Positions 1 to 6,224 are shown, numbered from the stretch's first letter. The stretch is DNA of 12,255 nucleotides from Gammaproteobacteria bacterium (GCA_024276805.1 JAJRWJ010000265.1:1-12255); one strand, 5' to 3'. A program made the numbers and translations. The notes: generated from the letters alone by a model not told the origin.

Positions 1-288
1 ATGACTGTTTCCGTAGTAGCGCCCATAACCACCATAATATCGACCATGCTTGCCTCTGTAATAATGGTTCCGGTAACCGTAGTGACCCTGCCCATGTCTG
101 AAGCCATCTCGGTAGGGAGAATAATACCGGCCATGACTATATCCATGATGCTCCATGCCATAGCGGGCTCGCTGGAAATGGCTGACCTCCTGACTTTCGG
201 CCAAAGCGGATTGCACGGGGTTCAGGCTGACAACCATGATACTGAATGTAATTGCCTGCAATATTTTTGATGTGTTGGAAGAATTCAT
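1..288 (-). CDS. Secreted Tyr/Gly/His/Arg-rich protein, N-terminal part (cut by left edge)
   Basis: The minus strand reads as 96 open codons from an ATG at 288-286 to the window edge, so the C-terminus is missing. Residues 1-30 look like a Sec signal peptide: a short polar start with Lys8, a hydrophobic core (ITFSIMVVSL), and an Ala-x-Ala type site ending QSALA before ESQEV. From about residue 37 the chain changes to low complexity dominated by Tyr, Gly, His and Arg (for example HHGYSHGRYYSPYR and RYYGGYGRYYG), with almost no hydrophobic core. I chose the ATG at 288 because AGGTG at 299-295 lies six bases upstream. The in-frame ATG at 294 touches that site and is too close. I do not recognise a family. 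Exported proteins of this composition can bind metals or polymers, but that is only a guess. The opposite-strand ORF here is a shadow. Confidence 0.72.
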   Translation of the reverse strand, partial: MNSSNTSKILQAITFSIMVVSLNPVQSALAESQEVSHFQRARYGMEHHGYSHGRYYSPYRDGFRHGQGHYGYRNHYYRGKHGRYYGGYGRYYGNSH

Positions 289-448
289 GGCCATCACCTC
301 GAGATTTCATTATGATTGGTGAATATCATAAACCCGCTGTAGTGAATAGACGCTGAACTGGCATCAGAAAAGCCCCTGGAGCCGAATATACTCTCCGCAC
401 ATGGCAAAAGAACCGAGAATTCTGTAATACACCTCAAAATCCTTCCTC

Positions 449-464
449 ATATGGAAAACCATAT
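449..464. repeat. Perfect 6-4-6 inverted repeat
   Basis: ATATGG at 449-454 and CCATAT at 459-464 are exact inverted arms around AAAA. It could be a small hairpin or a dimeric protein operator between the divergent promoters. Short arms like these arise by chance, so the functional reading is weak. Confidence 0.3.
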
Positions 465-473
465 ACGTTTATA

Positions 474-495
474 CAGGCGGCCTGCGTCCCGCCTG
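474..495. repeat. GC-rich 7-bp hairpin upstream of tolC
   Basis: CAGGCGG (474-480) pairs exactly with CCGCCTG (489-495) around an 8-base loop. No T run follows on either strand, so it is not an intrinsic terminator. It lies about 43 bases before the candidate -10 box of tolC and could be an operator, a REP-like palindrome or part of a transcript leader. Confidence 0.4.
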
Positions 496-537
496 GATTC
501 GACAATATTTGTAGTATCATTTTCGGCCACAATAAAA

Positions 538-543
538 TATAAT
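538..543 (+). promoter_or_regulatory. Candidate sigma-70 -10 box for tolC
   Basis: This is an exact TATAAT about 100 bases before the tolC start. The expected -35 position (around 515-520) reads TATCAT, a poor match to TTGACA, so the call rests on the -10 box alone. Confidence 0.3.
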
Positions 544-644
544 CCGGACGGTTTTATCGTTGCCAACGGGTTTCGCAAAATCTCCCACAACCTGTTCGTC
601 ATGTGTTTTTCATGTTTGATTTATCAAAGTTAAGGATGCTTTTA

Positions 645-1976
645 ATGCCCGGAAAAAGAATCATTGTCTTTTGTCTGCTGTGCTGTCCCTGGATTGCCGT
701 TCAGGCGGCCCAGGATCTGATGGAAATTTATTCCCTGGCCATGGAGAACGATCCCACCCTGAAAGCGGCATATGCCAACCGACAAGCCATTGGCGAAAGC
801 AAGGAGCAAAGTATCGCGCAAATGCTGCCAACTGTGACCGGCAGTCTCAGCACCAGCAAAAACTGGTTGAGCAACATTAAAAGCTTCGGCGCCAGTCGTA
901 TCGTTTCCGGCTCCGGAGCACAGAGTTATTTCAACAGCCAGTTTTCCCTGAATCTGGTGCAGCCGGTCTTTCATTATGAGCACTGGGTGCAGCTCAGCCA
1001 GGCCGACAATCAGATTGCCCAGGCCGAAGCCCAATACCAGGCCGAAGTGCAAAACCTGATGATCAGAACTGCCAAAGCCTACTTCGATGTCTTGTCGGCC
1101 CTGGACAATGTAGAATTCAGAAAAGCCGAAAAAAAATCCATCGGCCGTCAGCTGGAACAGGCCCAGCAACGCTTCAAGGTTGGTCTGATTGCCATTACCG
1201 ATGTCTACGAGGCGCAGGCAGGCTTCGACCAGGCCACTTCCGATGTAATCGCCGCGGCAAATGAAGTCGACAACGCCAAAGAGCGGCTCAGGGAGATCAT
1301 TGGCGCGGGCAATGCGGCGAATCTGGCCTTTCTGGGTGAAGAGCTGCCTCTGATCGAACCGCAGCCTACCGACATCGAGGAATGGAGCAAAAATGCCATT
1401 GTCAACAACCTGAATGTCATTGCCGCGATCAATGGCACGGAAGTCATCAAGAAAACCATCGAACTGCAACGCAGTGGACATTACCCGACTCTGGATATCG
1501 TAGGCTCCTATGGTTTGACCGACAATAGCGCGACATTCGGCCTGCGCGGCAACCGGCAAAACATTGGCCTGCAGTTGAACGTCCCGCTGTTTCAAGGCGG
1601 TGCGGTCAATTCCCGCACCCGCCAAGCCCAATATCAATACGCCCAGGCCCAGGACCAGCTGATTGCCACGAAACGATCGGTGAATCGCCAGGTCAAGGAT
1701 GCCTATCGCGGTGTGATTTCCAGCATCAGCCGGGTGAAAGCATTGCAAGCCGCAGTAGTATCCGGGGAAAGCTCCTTGGAAGCGACGGAAGCCGGCTTCG
1801 ATGTCGGCACCCGAACCATGGTCGATGTACTGGCCGCGACACGCAACCTGTTCAACGCCAAAACCAAATATTCACAAACCCGCTATGATTACATACTCAA
1901 TGGTCTTGCTTTAAAACAGGCGGTCAGCAGCTTGCGCAAAGAAGACCTGCAAGTGATCAATAATTTTTTGAAATAA
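645..1976 (+). CDS. tolC: TolC family outer membrane efflux/secretion protein
   Basis: A 443-residue precursor forms the outer-membrane channel of tripartite efflux pumps and type I secretion systems: a trimer with a beta-barrel in the outer membrane and a long alpha-helical tunnel in the periplasm. Residues 1-21 are a Sec signal peptide with cleavage expected after AVQA. The mature start (MEIYSLAMENDPTLKAAYA) is the classic TolC opening. The second structural repeat carries GLQLNVPLFQGGAVNSRTRQ and, near the end, GFDVGTRTMVDVLAATRNL, both close to the E. coli TolC sequences as I recall them. Length is slightly below the usual 450-490 because the C-terminal tail is short. I start at ATG 645, which has AAGGA at 632-636 eight bases upstream and gives a clean signal peptide. 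An upstream GTG at 603 would add 14 unlikely residues. No adaptor or inner-membrane pump gene is adjacent, so its partners are elsewhere. It appears monocistronic. Confidence 0.93.
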   Translation: MPGKRIIVFCLLCCPWIAVQAAQDLMEIYSLAMENDPTLKAAYANRQAIGESKEQSIAQMLPTVTGSLSTSKNWLSNIKSFGASRIVSGSGAQSYFNSQFSLNLVQPVFHYEHWVQLSQADNQIAQAEAQYQAEVQNLMIRTAKAYFDVLSALDNVEFRKAEKKSIGRQLEQAQQRFKVGLIAITDVYEAQAGFDQATSDVIAAANEVDNAKERLREIIGAGNAANLAFLGEELPLIEPQPTDIEEWSKNAIVNNLNVIAAINGTEVIKKTIELQRSGHYPTLDIVGSYGLTDNSATFGLRGNRQNIGLQLNVPLFQGGAVNSRTRQAQYQYAQAQDQLIATKRSVNRQVKDAYRGVISSISRVKALQAAVVSGESSLEATEAGFDVGTRTMVDVLAATRNLFNAKTKYSQTRYDYILNGLALKQAVSSLRKEDLQVINNFLK

Positions 1977-2012
1977 TGAAACACCCTGGCGCTGCCATAC
2001 CGAACGCAATAC

Positions 2013-2050
2013 CACAGTCAAAATTTCCCCTTCTGGTCATGATGACTGTG
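2013..2050. repeat. 8-bp inverted repeat downstream of tolC
   Basis: CACAGTCA (2013-2020) and TGACTGTG (2043-2050) are perfect inverted arms separated by 22 bases, starting 36 bases after the tolC stop. The following bases are AATAAAAG, not a T run, so it is at best a 3'-end stabilising hairpin or a factor-dependent stop for the tolC mRNA. Confidence 0.35.
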
Positions 2051-2110
2051 AATAAAAGCCTCGCACCTTATATACTACATATACTCTCCGCAAATCAATT
2101 TTTGCCGATA

Positions 2111-2150
2111 GCCGCGTTGAAAAAGCCTGCTTTAAAGTAGCTACAGCGGC
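2111..2150 (-). repeat. Hairpin element, copy 1 (possible minus-strand terminator)
   Basis: GCCGC (2111-2115) pairs with GCGGC (2146-2150). Read on the minus strand, an inner weak stem AGCT...GGCT is followed by TTTTTC, which would suit a terminator for the methyltransferase operon whose stop lies 67 bases before it. The minus-strand stretch CAGGCTTTTTCAACGC is nearly identical (15 of 16) to one in a similar hairpin at 8219-8252, also just after a minus-strand gene. The two look like one repeated 3'-end element. Confidence 0.4.
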
Positions 2151-2216
2151 ATTTTTTCGCTTGGCCAGCTGCAGCAATGGATATGCGTCGCAACTGTCAT
2201 GTCTCCGCCATCAATG

Positions 2217-2951
2217 TCAATGGGGTCTGCTGGCGTTCAATAGCGCATTCACCTGCTGCCTGGCAGTGAGTTTTATATCGACAAAGCCTGTCTCGCGCAA
2301 CAGACGCAAAGCCGGGGTTTCACGCATGACATGATTTTCCGATTCATCGGAAAACAAATGCACCAGCCATTGCTCCAGCAGATCCAGGCGCTGCAGCTTC
2401 GTCAAAACGGTGAAATAGCCGCTGACTTCCTGCTGAATCAATCGGGTATGGGCATCGATATCATCCAGGGCATAGCGGTCGCCATTGACGAAAAGTCCAC
2501 CAGGCTTCAATACCCGGAATATCTCCCGAACCACCTGACTACGGTAGGCATCATGAAAATTATGCAGGGTATAGGCGGAGGCGACAATATCGATGGCTGC
2601 CGTTTCCTGCCGCTGCAAAGCAGTCAGAGCATCCTGCTCCAGAAAGGCCAGGCGCCCCTGGTCAGTCCAATGCTGCAGATTCTGCCGGGCCTGATCCAGC
2701 ATGTTAGGCTCGTTGTCGATCGCCAGCACATGACAGTCTTCCCGGGCTGTCAATATCGCCAGACTGGTAATACCGGTGCCACCGCCAATCTCCAGCACCT
2801 GCAATCGATCAACAGGCAGTCTGGGCTGGTAATCACCAACCTGCCTGCCAACCAGGCGACTCATTTCAGCAGCCAAAGGGCAAATCAGCTTCAGCAGTCG
2901 ATAGTCCTGACCAAGAATTCCGGAAAAATCCTGATCCTGCTGCCGGGACAT
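2217..2951 (-). CDS. Class I SAM-dependent methyltransferase
   Basis: A 244-residue soluble protein with the Rossmann-like methyltransferase fold. Motif I is VLEIGGGTG at residues 52-60. The acidic residue that would hold the SAM ribose is in AIDNEPNML (Asp79). A further motif is EQDAL (Asp107), then IVASAYTLHNF around 122-132, and LKPGGLF around 148-154. The substrate cannot be read from the sequence: the C-terminal 80 residues are not diagnostic, and small molecules, quinones or tRNA-related substrates are all possible. The start is ATG 2951, which overlaps the stop of the upstream DUF1244 gene as TGATG and has AGGA nine bases before it inside that gene. A longer reading back to 3029 would run through the neighbour in another frame and is rejected. 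Translational coupling with the DUF1244 protein suggests a joint role. Confidence 0.85.
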   Translation of the reverse strand: MSRQQDQDFSGILGQDYRLLKLICPLAAEMSRLVGRQVGDYQPRLPVDRLQVLEIGGGTGITSLAILTAREDCHVLAIDNEPNMLDQARQNLQHWTDQGRLAFLEQDALTALQRQETAAIDIVASAYTLHNFHDAYRSQVVREIFRVLKPGGLFVNGDRYALDDIDAHTRLIQQEVSGYFTVLTKLQRLDLLEQWLVHLFSDESENHVMRETPALRLLRETGFVDIKLTARQQVNALLNASRPH

Positions 2952-3250
2952 CAGTTCTTTTCCTGCTGCCTGCGTTGATAAGCGGCGAGTTGCTCGGTAG
3001 TGGCCTCCTGTTGGTATTTTTCTTTCCATTCCTGATAGGGCATGCCATAAATAACTTCCCTGGCCTGCTCATAATCCAGTTCCTCACCTCTCTCCTGGGC
3101 GGCGGCCAGATACCATTTGGCCAGGCAATTCCGACAAAAGTCCGCGAGAATCATCAAATCGATATTCTGCACCTCCGTATGGGCCTGCAAATGTTCGACC
3201 AGGCGGCGGAACGCGGCGGCCTGTAATTCAATCTCTGTATTCTGCTGCAT
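2951..3250 (-). CDS. DUF1244 domain-containing protein
   Basis: A 99-residue small soluble protein that I recognise as the DUF1244 family by its core: NIDLMILADFCRNCLAKWY at residues 29-47, then RGEELDYEQAREVIYGMPY and EWKEKYQ. The CRNC pair (Cys39, Cys42) is a possible metal or thiol site, but the family has no established function that I know of. The start is ATG 3250, with AGGG seven bases upstream. A TTG five codons earlier overlaps that ribosome site and is less likely. The gene is the first of a two-gene minus operon with the methyltransferase and shares the bases TGATG with it. The C-terminal 20 residues are Gln/Glu-rich and probably disordered. Confidence 0.88.
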   Translation of the reverse strand: MQQNTEIELQAAAFRRLVEHLQAHTEVQNIDLMILADFCRNCLAKWYLAAAQERGEELDYEQAREVIYGMPYQEWKEKYQQEATTEQLAAYQRRQQEKN

Positions 3251-3277
3251 CTTCCAACCCTGCAATTTAAAGGGAAC

Positions 3278-3286
3278 ATTTTAACA
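3278..3286 (-). promoter_or_regulatory. Candidate extended -10 promoter for the DUF1244-methyltransferase operon
   Basis: On the minus strand TGTTAAAAT matches the extended -10 pattern TGnTATAAT except for one base. It would start transcription near 3271, giving a short leader of about 20 bases before ATG 3250. No -35 match is seen, which extended -10 promoters can do without. Confidence 0.35.
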
Positions 3287-3322
3287 GAAAGCCCACTCGA
3301 ACCATAAATGCTGGTTACACAC

Positions 3323-3376
3323 AATTCCCTGCATTCCTGAAGACAACAGTGCAAAAGAGGCTCAGGGCAGGGAATT
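3323..3376. repeat. 15-bp interrupted inverted repeat (strong hairpin)
   Basis: AATTCCCTGC (3323-3332) pairs perfectly with GCAGGGAATT (3367-3376). After a 3-base bulge (ATT, 3333-3335), CCTGA (3336-3340) pairs with TCAGG (3362-3366), leaving a 21-base loop. Fifteen pairs with one bulge is well above what chance gives in a region this size. Only TTTT follows on plus and no T run on minus, so a terminator is a weak reading. A cruciform operator, a small structured RNA or a short palindromic repeat element are alternatives. Confidence 0.6.
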
Positions 3377-3440
3377 TTCAAACACTTAATTTTAATACGT
3401 AAAAAGTATACAATCAGCAGCAAAGCACATACAATTAAAG

Positions 3441-3446
3441 TATAAT
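3441..3446 (+). promoter_or_regulatory. Candidate -10 box for the yciB operon
   Basis: An exact TATAAT lies 51 bases before the first start codon of the plus operon. The -35 region (CAGCAA at 17-base spacing) does not match the consensus, so confidence is limited. Confidence 0.3.
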
Positions 3447-3497
3447 TCTCATTTCCATCGCCTCTGGCAAAAACGGTCGCATGGAATAGACATAAAT

Positions 3498-3854
3498 ATG
3501 CAAATTAGCCGCACACCGATCAACGCTTCCATTCCGGCCACAAGTCAGCAGCAGACTGATCTGGGCAGGTTGCTTGGCGTGCAAAAAATAAATCCGGAGC
3601 GCGATGCAGAACAGCAACGCCGGCCTGACCACTCTGCACAGCAAAGACAATACACACATGCATTGACGGCAAACGAAATTGCCAGTGCAGTACAGCAAAT
3701 CAAAGCCGGTCAGCGTATTCCGACAGACCGGAATACATTCGACGCTGCCGGCAACACACGAATGCAGAAAGCAATCGATGCCTATACCGAAGAACTCTAT
3801 CAACCCGTGCAGGAACAGCTGTCTATTCTGGCCGGCATCGATTTTTACATCTAA
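3498..3854 (+). CDS. Conserved-looking hypothetical protein, 118 aa
   Basis: I do not recognise a named family. The 118-residue product is soluble, has no signal or membrane segment, and is Gln-rich (QQQ near residue 18 and many paired glutamines). The C-terminal third (DAAGNTRMQKAIDAYTEEL then QEQLSILAGIDFYI) is more ordered and likely helical. Short gammaproteobacterial proteins ending in a similar Leu-x-Gly-[IV]-Asp-x-Tyr motif exist from memory, but I cannot name them. Support for a real gene is its place as first in the operon, 25 bases before yciB and in the same direction, the lack of a better frame, and an ending that leaves no room for another gene. The ribosome site before ATG 3498 is weak (GGA 12 bases upstream). 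Confidence 0.68.
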   Translation: MQISRTPINASIPATSQQQTDLGRLLGVQKINPERDAEQQRRPDHSAQQRQYTHALTANEIASAVQQIKAGQRIPTDRNTFDAAGNTRMQKAIDAYTEELYQPVQEQLSILAGIDFYI

Positions 3855-3879
3855 TAAACCCCAATCTCCAGTCATCACC

Positions 3880-4419
3880 ATGAAACAACTGCTCGATTTC
3901 TTTCCGATCATATTATTTTTTATCGCCTTCAAGCTTTATGATATCTACATCGCCACTGCCGTGGTCATTGTCGCAACGCTGCTGCAGGTAGCCTTCGTCT
4001 GGTTCAAATACCGCAAGGTCGAAACCATGCAATGGATAACCCTGGGACTGATCCTGGTCATGGGCGGCATGACCATTTACCTGCAGGATGAAGCCTTCAT
4101 CAAATGGAAACTGACCATCATCGAATGGCTTTTCGGCTTTGCCTTCCTGGGCAGTCAGTTCATTGGGGAAAAACCCTTCATCGAAAGGATGATGGGCAGC
4201 AATCTGGAACTGCCGAAAGCTGTATGGAAGCGCCTGAATTTCTTTTGGGCATTGTTGTTTCTCAGCATTGGCAGCCTCAATGTCTATGTCATGTACAATT
4301 TCGATACCGACACCTGGGTCAACTTCAAGACCTTCGGCGTTCCCGGACTGATGTTTGTCTTCATCGTTCTGCAAGTCTTCTTTTTGAATAAATATATTCC
4401 CGATACAGAGGAGGAGTGA
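3880..4419 (+). CDS. yciB: Inner membrane septation protein YciB/IspZ
   Basis: A 179-residue inner-membrane protein, the same length as E. coli YciB. The family acts in cell-envelope maintenance and septation, and interactions with elongation and division proteins are reported for the family. The start MKQLLDFFPIILFFIAFKLY matches the family almost residue for residue. Around five hydrophobic membrane segments alternate with short charged loops. Family landmarks include KYRKVE after the second segment, EAFIKWKLTIIEWLF, EKPFIERMMG, LPKAVWKRLNFFWALLF and WVNFKTFGVPGL. The upstream in-frame extension to 3679 overlaps the preceding gene and is rejected, although no good ribosome site is seen before ATG 3880. 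The stop lies 4 bases before the yciI start, so the two are tightly linked. Confidence 0.95.
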   Translation: MKQLLDFFPIILFFIAFKLYDIYIATAVVIVATLLQVAFVWFKYRKVETMQWITLGLILVMGGMTIYLQDEAFIKWKLTIIEWLFGFAFLGSQFIGEKPFIERMMGSNLELPKAVWKRLNFFWALLFLSIGSLNVYVMYNFDTDTWVNFKTFGVPGLMFVFIVLQVFFLNKYIPDTEEE

Positions 4420-4423
4420 CACA

Positions 4424-4726
4424 GTGCTTTATGCAATACTCAGCGAAGATGTCGAAGACAGCCTGGCAAAGCGACAGGCTGCACGACCCGCGCATATCCA
4501 GCGCCTGCAGGAGCTGCAAAATCAGGGCCGACTGATACTGGCAGGCCCACACCCCGCCATAGACAGCGAAACCCCCGGCGATGCGGGTTTTACCGGGAGC
4601 CTGGTAATTGCAGATTTTGACAGTCTGGCCGATGCCCGGCAATGGGCCGGGGCAGACCCCTACCTTGAATCAGGCGCCTATGCCAGCTTCACGGTAAAAC
4701 CCTTTAAAAAGGTATTCCCGCAATGA
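4424..4726 (+). CDS. yciI: YciI family protein
   Basis: A 100-residue cytoplasmic protein of the YciI-like family, a ferredoxin-like fold whose enzymatic role is uncertain. Opening MLYAILSEDVEDSLAKRQ, then RPAHIQRLQEL with the conserved His24, LILAGPHPAID, GDAGFTGSLVIADF, and the ending FTVKPFKKVF all align with the E. coli protein from memory. The start is GTG 4424, preceded by GAGGAG at 4411-4416 seven bases away. That site lies inside the end of yciB, so the two are likely translated together. Its stop overlaps the bolA start as ATGA. Confidence 0.93.
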   Translation: MLYAILSEDVEDSLAKRQAARPAHIQRLQELQNQGRLILAGPHPAIDSETPGDAGFTGSLVIADFDSLADARQWAGADPYLESGAYASFTVKPFKKVFPQ

Positions 4727-4998
4727 GCGCCGATCAGATCAAGACACGCCTGTCCGAAACCCTGAATCCAGCTGTGATTGAAGTCCAGGACAACAGCCAG
4801 GCCCATGCAGGTCATTCCGGAATGCAAAGCGGTGGCGGACACTATCATGTGCGCATCGTTGCTCAGGATTTTTCCGGCAAAACCCTGGTTCAGCGTCACC
4901 AGCTGGTCTATCGTGCCTTGGGCGAAATGATGAAAAACCAGATTCATGCATTGGGCATCGATGCTTTCACCCCAGAAGAATACAACCTCAGGAAATAA
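4723..4998 (+). CDS. bolA: BolA family protein
   Basis: A 91-residue BolA-fold protein. BolA proteins pair with monothiol glutaredoxins to bind or pass on [2Fe-2S] clusters and can act as regulators. Seen here: an N-terminal helix (residues 1-14), the flexible loop NSQAHAGHSGMQSGGGH (24-40) with several His that could supply the variable cluster ligand, the strand YHVRIVAQDF, and the signature LVQRHQLVYRAL with the invariant His59. IHALGIDAFTPEEY closes the domain. There is no Cys, so this is a His-type BolA. The ATG overlaps the yciI stop by four bases, implying translational coupling. Whether it is the orthologue of BolA or of IbaG cannot be settled by eye. Confidence 0.92.
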   Translation: MSADQIKTRLSETLNPAVIEVQDNSQAHAGHSGMQSGGGHYHVRIVAQDFSGKTLVQRHQLVYRALGEMMKNQIHALGIDAFTPEEYNLRK

Positions 4999-5004
4999 TC
5001 AACA

Positions 5005-6077
5005 ATGAAAATAAAACCCATCTCTCTGTTAATCCTCGCTGCAGCGCTTACTGTTGGCTGTGAAGCCCAGAAAACCGATACTGCCAGCACGGCGCCTGCA
5101 ATAGACAAAAGCGAAGCCATCGCCGAGGTCAATGGCAGCCTGATCAGCAAAGCGGCATTGCAGATGCTGGAAAAAGACATTGCCCAACGCGCTCCAGGGC
5201 AAAAAATCCCCAAAGACAAACTGGTCGAGGAACTGGTGCAACGGGAAATCCTGGTACAGCAGGCAAGCAAAAAACACCTGGACCAATCTCCTGAATTTCA
5301 GACCCGTCTGAATGCCATCAGAAAATCACTGCTTTCCCAGGCAGTACTGGAAGATTACCTGAAAGCCAACCCCATCACCGATGCCGACCTGAAAGCCGAA
5401 TACGACAAACTGGTCGGTCAGGAAAGCGGTACTGAATACAAGGCCCGTCATATTCTGGTGAAAACGGAGGATGAGGCTAAAAAGATCATTGCCGAACTGG
5501 ACAAAGGCGCGGATTTCACTGCCCTGGCCAAGAAAAAATCCACTGGGCCTTCCGCCGCCAAGGGTGGTGATCTGGGCTGGTTTGCTCCCCAGCAAATGGT
5601 GCCGCCTTTTCCGAAGCGGTTATCGCCCTGGAAAACAATAAATACACCAGTGTTCCGGTGCAAACACAGTTTGGCTGGCATGTGATTCTCAGAGAGGATT
5701 CCAGGAGCAAGAATCCACCTCCCTTCGATGCCATCAAAGAGCAGTTGCGTCCGTTGGTAGAGCGCAAGAAAGTCCAGGATTATATTGCCCAACTGCGCAA
5801 GGAGGCAAAAGTGGAAATCTTCACACCATCAGCCGAACAGCAGAAATCTGAACCTGCACAGGCTACAGCAGTTGAGCAGCCTCCCAGGGAAGAGGGCTTT
5901 GTCGAAGAAGACATTGTTGTTGAAGAGGAACCCACTGCAGATGTCGAGAAACCCAGTGGTGAATCGATTCCTGCCACGGAAGAGACAAAAAAACCGGCAA
6001 CAGATACGGCATCAAGTACAGATACAGATGATTCTGCTTCCTCTACGCAATCCACCGAAAAACCCGGCAGCCAATAA
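5005..6077 (+). pseudogene. Parvulin-type peptidyl-prolyl isomerase lipoprotein, frameshifted
   Basis: The reading from ATG 5005 gives a lipoprotein signal (LTVGC, Cys19), a SurA/PrsA-like helical region (about 35-125), and the first half of a parvulin domain: YKARHILV at 145-152 with His149, then GGDLGWF at 187-193. After VPPF at residue 202 (base 5610) homology stops in this frame and continues in the -1 frame as SEAVIALENNKY, then TQFGWHVIL. One base is missing in the T run 5607-5610. As written the product ends at 5685 (226 aa) in unrelated residues, while the joined product is 357 aa. The last 83 residues are an acidic, Pro/Thr/Ser/Glu-rich tail, probably disordered. The intact protein would catalyse prolyl isomerisation of periplasmic proteins. 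It starts 6 bases after bolA with AGGA upstream and ends the operon. Sequencing error is a serious alternative to real loss. Confidence 0.85.
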
Positions 6078-6102
6078 TTGAGACTGCCCGGCAAAAATGA
6101 AC

Positions 6103-6133
6103 AAGGGCGATTGAAATCGCCCTTTTTTATTTT
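6103..6133 (+). terminator. Rho-independent terminator of the yciB operon (probably bidirectional)
   Basis: AAGGGCGAT (6103-6111) pairs perfectly with ATCGCCCTT (6116-6124) around TGAA, followed by TTTTTTATTTT. It lies 26 bases after the parvulin stop. Read on minus, the stem is followed by GTTCATTTTT, so it can also stop transcripts arriving from recJ. Confidence 0.93.
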
Positions 6134-6224
6134 CCGCCATGACTCTCCCCACTTAAAGCGAGACTTTTCCCACCAGGGCCAAAGCCCCAGCCACTTAAAT
6201 TCCACTTCGTCTGATAATTCAATA

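Larger units (their letters stand above)
289..644. other. Divergent intergenic region upstream of tolC
   Basis: No credible gene lies in these 356 bases. The region separates the left-edge gene (minus) from tolC (plus), so it should carry both promoters. Visible features are a TATAAT at 538-543, two hairpins (449-464 and 474-495), and the 14-mer ATATACTCTCCGCA at 386-399 that recurs after tolC at 2079-2092. For the left gene a TATGAT on the minus strand at 330-325 could serve as a -10 box, but I see no good -35 element. The 60-codon ORF at 451-633 has no signal, ribosome site or family likeness. Confidence 0.6.
3251..3497. other. Divergent intergenic region with a long hairpin
   Basis: These 247 AT-rich bases lie between the DUF1244 operon (minus) and the yciB operon (plus). 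I see no gene. They hold a candidate minus-strand promoter at 3278-3286, the hairpin at 3323-3376, and a TATAAT at 3441-3446 facing the plus operon. Confidence 0.6.

Noticed and set aside
451..633. 60-codon plus-strand ORF before tolC
   Set aside because: No ribosome site, overlaps the tolC promoter region and start, no likeness to any protein, and covers the hairpin at 474-495.
603..644. Upstream GTG start for tolC
   Set aside because: It would put 14 residues ahead of a complete signal peptide, while ATG 645 has its own AAGGA at good distance.
642..1748. 368-codon open frame on minus opposite tolC
   Set aside because: It is a mirror of the high-quality tolC frame, with no recognisable domain or ribosome site. 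The same applies to long frames opposite hom (9563-10834), recJ (6563-7516), thrC (8811-9632) and the methyltransferase (2331-2978).
5604..5616. Programmed -1 ribosomal frameshifting in the parvulin gene
   Set aside because: Only the A-site TTT can re-pair; the CCT codon before it cannot (it would shift to GCC). I also see no downstream pseudoknot, and the zero-frame product would be a broken domain.
6107..6121. 14-of-15 match between the terminator stem (6107-6121) and the minus strand at 8165-8151
   Set aside because: The shared GCGATTGAAAT[CT]GCC is mostly the hairpin core, the second site lacks a T run, and a match of this size can be chance.
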